From Tachypleus tridentatus (taxonomy: Eukaryota; Arthropoda; Merostomata; Xiphosura; Limulidae): DNA of 64,000 bases. Location: NCBI RefSeq assembly GCF_004210375.1, contig NC_134825.1:3224001-3288000 (forward strand), in the 5' to 3' direction. Both the position numbers and the translations under genes were made by a program. A model generated the notes under the pieces. It was not told the DNA's origin and ran no database searches. It was given only the letters and a program-made list of their open reading frames with translations. Shown piece after piece: positions 63,943 through 64,000 of this stretch (position 1 is the stretch's first letter; every line of letters starts with the position of its first letter).

Positions 63943-64000
63943 CTGCCCCCCAGTGGTACAGTGGTATGTCTTCGGACTTATACACTAAAAACCGGGTTTC
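63943..64000 (+). mobile_element. SINE family 2, cut by the window end
   Basis: GCCCCCCAGTGGTACAGTGG matches the head of the SINE at 24602, with box A TGGTACAGTGGT, and ACCGGGTTTC runs into the box B position at the window end. Confidence 0.8.

Overview
The window looks like intron-less, gene-poor, repeat-dense chromosomal DNA from an animal, most likely an arthropod. It is AT-rich, has no compact operon-like coding, and carries eukaryotic tRNA-derived SINEs, LINE relics, Penelope-like elements (PLEs), a Tc1 element, a hAT element and a large satellite. The tRNA-headed SINE at 24842-25113 and 62422-62676 is one I associate with horseshoe crabs (Limulus/Tachypleus group). That assignment is recollection, not a search result. 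I found no host gene that I would defend as intact.

Layout. 1-6.5 kb: an unassigned 49-codon ORF, a broken PLE GIY-YIG endonuclease with its terminal repeat, a 182-bp inverted-duplication insert with a 13-bp target-site duplication (TSD), a 42-bp minisatellite, an old SINE, and a 1.0-kb Tc1 element lying next to a decayed Ty3/Gypsy-type integrase. 6.5-9.3 kb: purine-rich DNA with a 40-bp minisatellite. 9.3-13.5 kb: a complete but dead hAT transposon with an exact 8-bp TSD. 13.5-21 kb: (CA)n, a 31-bp minisatellite, another long purine-rich tract, and a Jockey-like reverse transcriptase (RT) relic. 21-30.6 kb: AT-rich DNA with PLE terminal fragments, two SINEs with clear TSDs, an old CR1-like LINE, and a 146-bp PLE-type insert with a 14-bp TSD.

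30,649-60,275: a continuous head-to-tail satellite with a 35-bp unit, roughly 845 copies and about 29.6 kb, ending at a gap of exactly 500 N. It has higher-order organisation (13-18 monomer periods), kilobase-scale internal duplications kept in 35-bp register, linked monomer variants, and two zones of irregular monomers. Its consensus unit is stop-free on the plus strand, so it generates many long but spurious ORFs. Right of the gap lie a PLE RT on the minus strand, a PLE terminal repeat in the opposite orientation, a SINE, and a second SINE family cut by the window end.

The genes do not form a pathway: every recognisable protein is a mobile-element enzyme, and each is broken or truncated. 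The main object of interest is the 35-bp satellite. The short PLE-derived inserts with long TSDs come second.
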